Assembly (NCBI GenBank): GCA_026391005.1
Contig: JAPLEV010000006.1
Span: 59,486-123,485, forward strand
From: Flavobacteriia bacterium
GTDB taxonomy: Bacteria > Bacteroidota > Bacteroidia > Flavobacteriales_D > Crocinitomicaceae
Length of the DNA stretch: 64,000 nt
Direction of reading: 5' to 3'
Shown: positions 61,900 through 64,000 of the stretch, one piece after another
Position numbering within the stretch: position 1 is the first letter of the stretch
Layout of the letters: each line of letters begins with the position of its first letter
Notes under the pieces: model-generated
Told to the model about the DNA's origin: nothing
The model's database searches: none
What the model saw: the letters and a program-made list of their open reading frames with translations, nothing else
Made by a program: the position numbers and the translations under genes

Positions 61900-63798
61900 A
61901 TGTATTGTTTGGACTTTTTGAATAGGAAACGAATAAGCACCCTTGAAGTTGTTATAGGCAAATTAAAAATAGGTGGCGAAAATCCCATTCGTTTGCAATC
62001 GATGACAACGACAGATTCTATGGATACCGAAAAATCTGTTGCGCAATCCATACGTATGATTGATGCGGGATGTGAATTAGTAAGATTAACGGCACCAAGT
62101 AAAAAAGAGGCCGAAAATCTAGCGAATATTAAACGTGCATTAGCGGAAAAGGGTTATTCAACCCCCTTAGTTGCCGACATACATTTTACTCCTAATGCGG
62201 CAGAAATTGCCGCAACACTGGTTGAGAAAGTTAGGGTTAATCCGGGAAATTACGCTGATAAGAAGAAGTTTGAAGAAATTGATTACACGGATGAAAGTTA
62301 TCAAGCCGAGCTGCTTCGCATAGCGCAAAAATTTACGCCATTGGTTTTGCTGTGTAAAGAGAATAACACAGCGATGCGAATTGGAACAAACCACGGTTCT
62401 TTATCTGACCGCATTCTAAGTCGCTTTGGTGACACGCCAGAGGGAATGGTTGAATCAGCGTTTGAGTTTATTCGTATTTGTGAGAAAAACAACTTCTTCA
62501 ACTTAACCATATCCATGAAAGCGAGCAATACCTTGGTTATGGTTCAGGCCTATCGTTTATTGGTAGCTAAGATGTTGGTAAACAATAAAGTTTATCCTTT
62601 ACACTTGGGAGTTACTGAGGCCGGAGACGGAGAAGACGGAAGAATTAAGTCAGCGGTTGGAATCGGTGCGCTTTTGGAGGATGGTATTGGAGACACTATT
62701 CGAGTTTCCTTAACGGAGGAGCCTGAATTTGAAATCCCCGTTGCCCGAAAATTGGTGGAAAAATTTGCGACGACAAACGATTATGTTTTTTCAGAGAAAG
62801 TGACAGAATTACCTTATAATCCTTTTTCATTCGCTAGAAGGGCAACGACCGAAATTCATAATATAGGATCGAAACACGTGCCCGTTGTTGTGGCAGATTG
62901 TTCTGATAAACAAGCGATTACTCCTGCCAATTTTTATGCATTTGGCTATAATTATTCGATTCAGTTAGATAAATGGAATCTCCAAGATCAAGCGGCAGAT
63001 TATGTTTATATTGGTGAAAACACGATAAGTTTCGAGGTTCCTGGTACGCTTGGGGTGATCGTCGATTTTTCAGTATGGAGCCAAAATTATGCAGCAAAAA
63101 CGGGTTTTTATCCCTTGGTTAAACCAACAGACCTAGGTCAATTAAACAATGACCAACGTGCTTTCTTAGTGATAGAATCTGAGAATGAACTACCCGAAGA
63201 TTTAAATAACTTCCCGCAACTCGTATTGGTTTTAAACACAAACTATTCGAACAAGACACAAATTTTCAGAAAAGTATACATCGATTTGCTACGCCGAAAA
63301 TTGGAAATACCAGTAATATTAAAAATCGACAATCAATTAATGGATGCGGAGAAGTTTCAGCTCTACGTTTCAAGCGATTGCGGTTCCTTGTTTATTGATG
63401 GTTTCGGAGATGGCCTGTGGTTGAAGGGCCGACAGCCAATGACACTCATCAATTCAACGGCATTTGGTATTCTTCAGGCAACACGATCTAGGATTTCAAA
63501 AACGGAATACATCTCCTGTCCTTCGTGCGGAAGAACCCTTTTTGATTTACAGGAAACCACAGCAAAAATTCGACAAAGAACATCCCATTTAAAGGGTATT
63601 AAGATAGGGATAATGGGATGTATCGTAAACGGCCCTGGTGAAATGGCCGATGCAGATTATGGTTACGTTGGAACCGGACCAGGAAAAATAACACTGTACA
63701 AGGAAAAGAATGTTATTAGAAAAAACGTCCCAGAATCAGAGGCCGTTCAATCGCTAATTGATCTCATTAAAGAACACGGCGATTGGGTGGAAAAATAA
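61900..63798 (+). CDS. ispG: 4-hydroxy-3-methylbut-2-en-1-yl diphosphate synthase (long form)
   Basis: Penultimate enzyme of the MEP isoprenoid pathway, converting MEcPP to HMBPP with a 4Fe-4S cluster. The 632 residues represent the long form with a domain inserted between the TIM barrel (about 15-275, NPIRLQSMTTTDSMDT, LVADIHFTPNAAEIA, RVNPGNYAD) and the C-terminal reductase-like domain. Cluster cysteines are in EYISCPSCGRTLFDL and IGIMGCIVNGPGEMADADYG. The insert (about 300-515) is seen in Bacteroidota, Chlamydiae and plants. All key motifs are intact. Confidence 0.97.
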   Translation: MYCLDFLNRKRISTLEVVIGKLKIGGENPIRLQSMTTTDSMDTEKSVAQSIRMIDAGCELVRLTAPSKKEAENLANIKRALAEKGYSTPLVADIHFTPNAAEIAATLVEKVRVNPGNYADKKKFEEIDYTDESYQAELLRIAQKFTPLVLLCKENNTAMRIGTNHGSLSDRILSRFGDTPEGMVESAFEFIRICEKNNFFNLTISMKASNTLVMVQAYRLLVAKMLVNNKVYPLHLGVTEAGDGEDGRIKSAVGIGALLEDGIGDTIRVSLTEEPEFEIPVARKLVEKFATTNDYVFSEKVTELPYNPFSFARRATTEIHNIGSKHVPVVVADCSDKQAITPANFYAFGYNYSIQLDKWNLQDQAADYVYIGENTISFEVPGTLGVIVDFSVWSQNYAAKTGFYPLVKPTDLGQLNNDQRAFLVIESENELPEDLNNFPQLVLVLNTNYSNKTQIFRKVYIDLLRRKLEIPVILKIDNQLMDAEKFQLYVSSDCGSLFIDGFGDGLWLKGRQPMTLINSTAFGILQATRSRISKTEYISCPSCGRTLFDLQETTAKIRQRTSHLKGIKIGIMGCIVNGPGEMADADYGYVGTGPGKITLYKEKNVIRKNVPESEAVQSLIDLIKEHGDWVEK

Positions 63799-63857
63799 GT
63801 ATAAAGTGCACAGAGGAAGAAACGCAAGACAGGAAAATTTAAACGAAAGCCAAGGCC

Positions 63858-64000
63858 TGATATAATTCCCCCCTTATTTAGGACAGGGATAATTCAAATA
63901 TAGGTTTATTTTTGGTATTCGTATTAATTGGATTAAAATATTTTTCAGGGGTATTATTATTTATGCTCGTATGCCTTCTTTCTGTGTTATAAAATTCAAT
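63858..64000. mobile_element. End of an IS3-family-like insertion sequence (cut by window edge)
   Basis: The transposase frame below enters from the right. Its stop is followed outward by TTAGGACAG and CCCCCC motifs, and the likely element tip is the string starting TGATATAATTCCCCCC at 63858; IS tips that begin TG are common in IS3 relatives. The other end and the target duplication lie outside the window, so the exact boundary is tentative. The insertion is 60 bp past the ispG stop. Confidence 0.6.
63878..64000 (-). CDS. IS3-family transposase OrfB, C-terminal 40 residues (partial)
   Basis: Reading the - strand from base 64000 gives 40 codons ending in TAA at 63878. The first residues IEFYNTERRHTSINNNTPEKY match the conserved end of the rve integrase domain in IS3-group transposases, where YN..R.H..L...TP..y is a signature including the last region after the DDE Glu. 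The rest is a short divergent tail. The 5' part lies outside the window, so whether the copy is intact cannot be judged. Confidence 0.85.
   Translation of the reverse strand: MEFYNTERRHTSINNNTPEKYFNPINTNTKNKPIFELSLS

Overview
The window is chromosomal DNA of a Bacteroidota bacterium, probably in or near the Flavobacteriales. The DNA is AT-rich. Four secreted proteins end in type IX secretion (T9SS) sorting domains, and a PorZ-like T9SS component is present. IspG is the long form, and a DUF4175 giant coiled-coil protein is typical of this phylum. Many genes have TAnnTTTG (the Bacteroidota -7 promoter element) just upstream and no clear Shine-Dalgarno sequence. The genus cannot be named from the sequence alone.

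Layout. 1-1274: 5' part of a membrane sulfatase/LTA-synthase-like gene, cut by the window edge. 1.4-16.3 kb, all on +: purH, then the cell-elongation genes mreB-mreC-mreD-mrdA-rodA-PBP1A, followed without a real gap by scoA-scoB, cysQ and two Wzi-like outer-membrane proteins, ending at a strong two-way terminator (16381-16400). 16.4-17.5 kb (-): three tandem, diverged, short SSB genes. 17.9-20.1 kb (+): crotonase and a Wzx-like flippase. 20.1-23.3 kb (-): an ArsC/Spx-like and a bacilliredoxin gene, then porZ. 23.4-28.7 kb: an envelope-sugar cluster with a GT-C-like membrane protein, DPPR-synthase-like UbiA enzyme and HAD phosphatase on +, and a second GT-C-like protein and a DedA-like protein on -. 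28.7-34.0 kb (-): T9SS cargo protein, omega-amidase, methionine/glutamine-type aminotransferase, S41 peptidase. 34.1-45.2 kb: TIGR01777 epimerase, PhoH-like ATPase, ftsE (-), a giant TPR protein coupled to an outer-membrane barrel, and a T9SS-exported PGRP-type amidase. 45.2-52.4 kb (-): 2-hydroxyacid dehydrogenase, mnmG, ybeY, an RsbW-like ATPase, DUF4175. 52.4-53.0 kb: 650 bp of gene-free DNA, about 16% GC over its core. 53.0-63.8 kb: rpiB, hemW (-), T9SS trypsin-like protease (-), thioredoxin-like protein (-), uridine kinase, NtrY-like histidine kinase, ispG. 63.86-64 kb: end of an IS3-family element.

Most notable signals: (i) two parS-type centromere sites (core GTTTCACGTGAAAC) 24 bp apart, one of them inside the 3' end of the ybeY coding sequence and the other in the mnmG leader; together with the extremely AT-rich DnaA-box-bearing gap about 4.3 kb away, they suggest that the window lies in the replication-origin domain. 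(ii) A triple short-SSB array with a GC-rich inverted repeat in it. (iii) A split UbiA/HAD polyprenyl-phospho-pentose module next to two GT-C-like membrane proteins.

The genes mostly serve envelope building: peptidoglycan elongation, surface polysaccharide, T9SS export and secreted hydrolases. The rest are housekeeping genes for purine, isoprenoid, haem and tRNA/rRNA maturation. No CRISPR array, rRNA or tRNA gene was seen.
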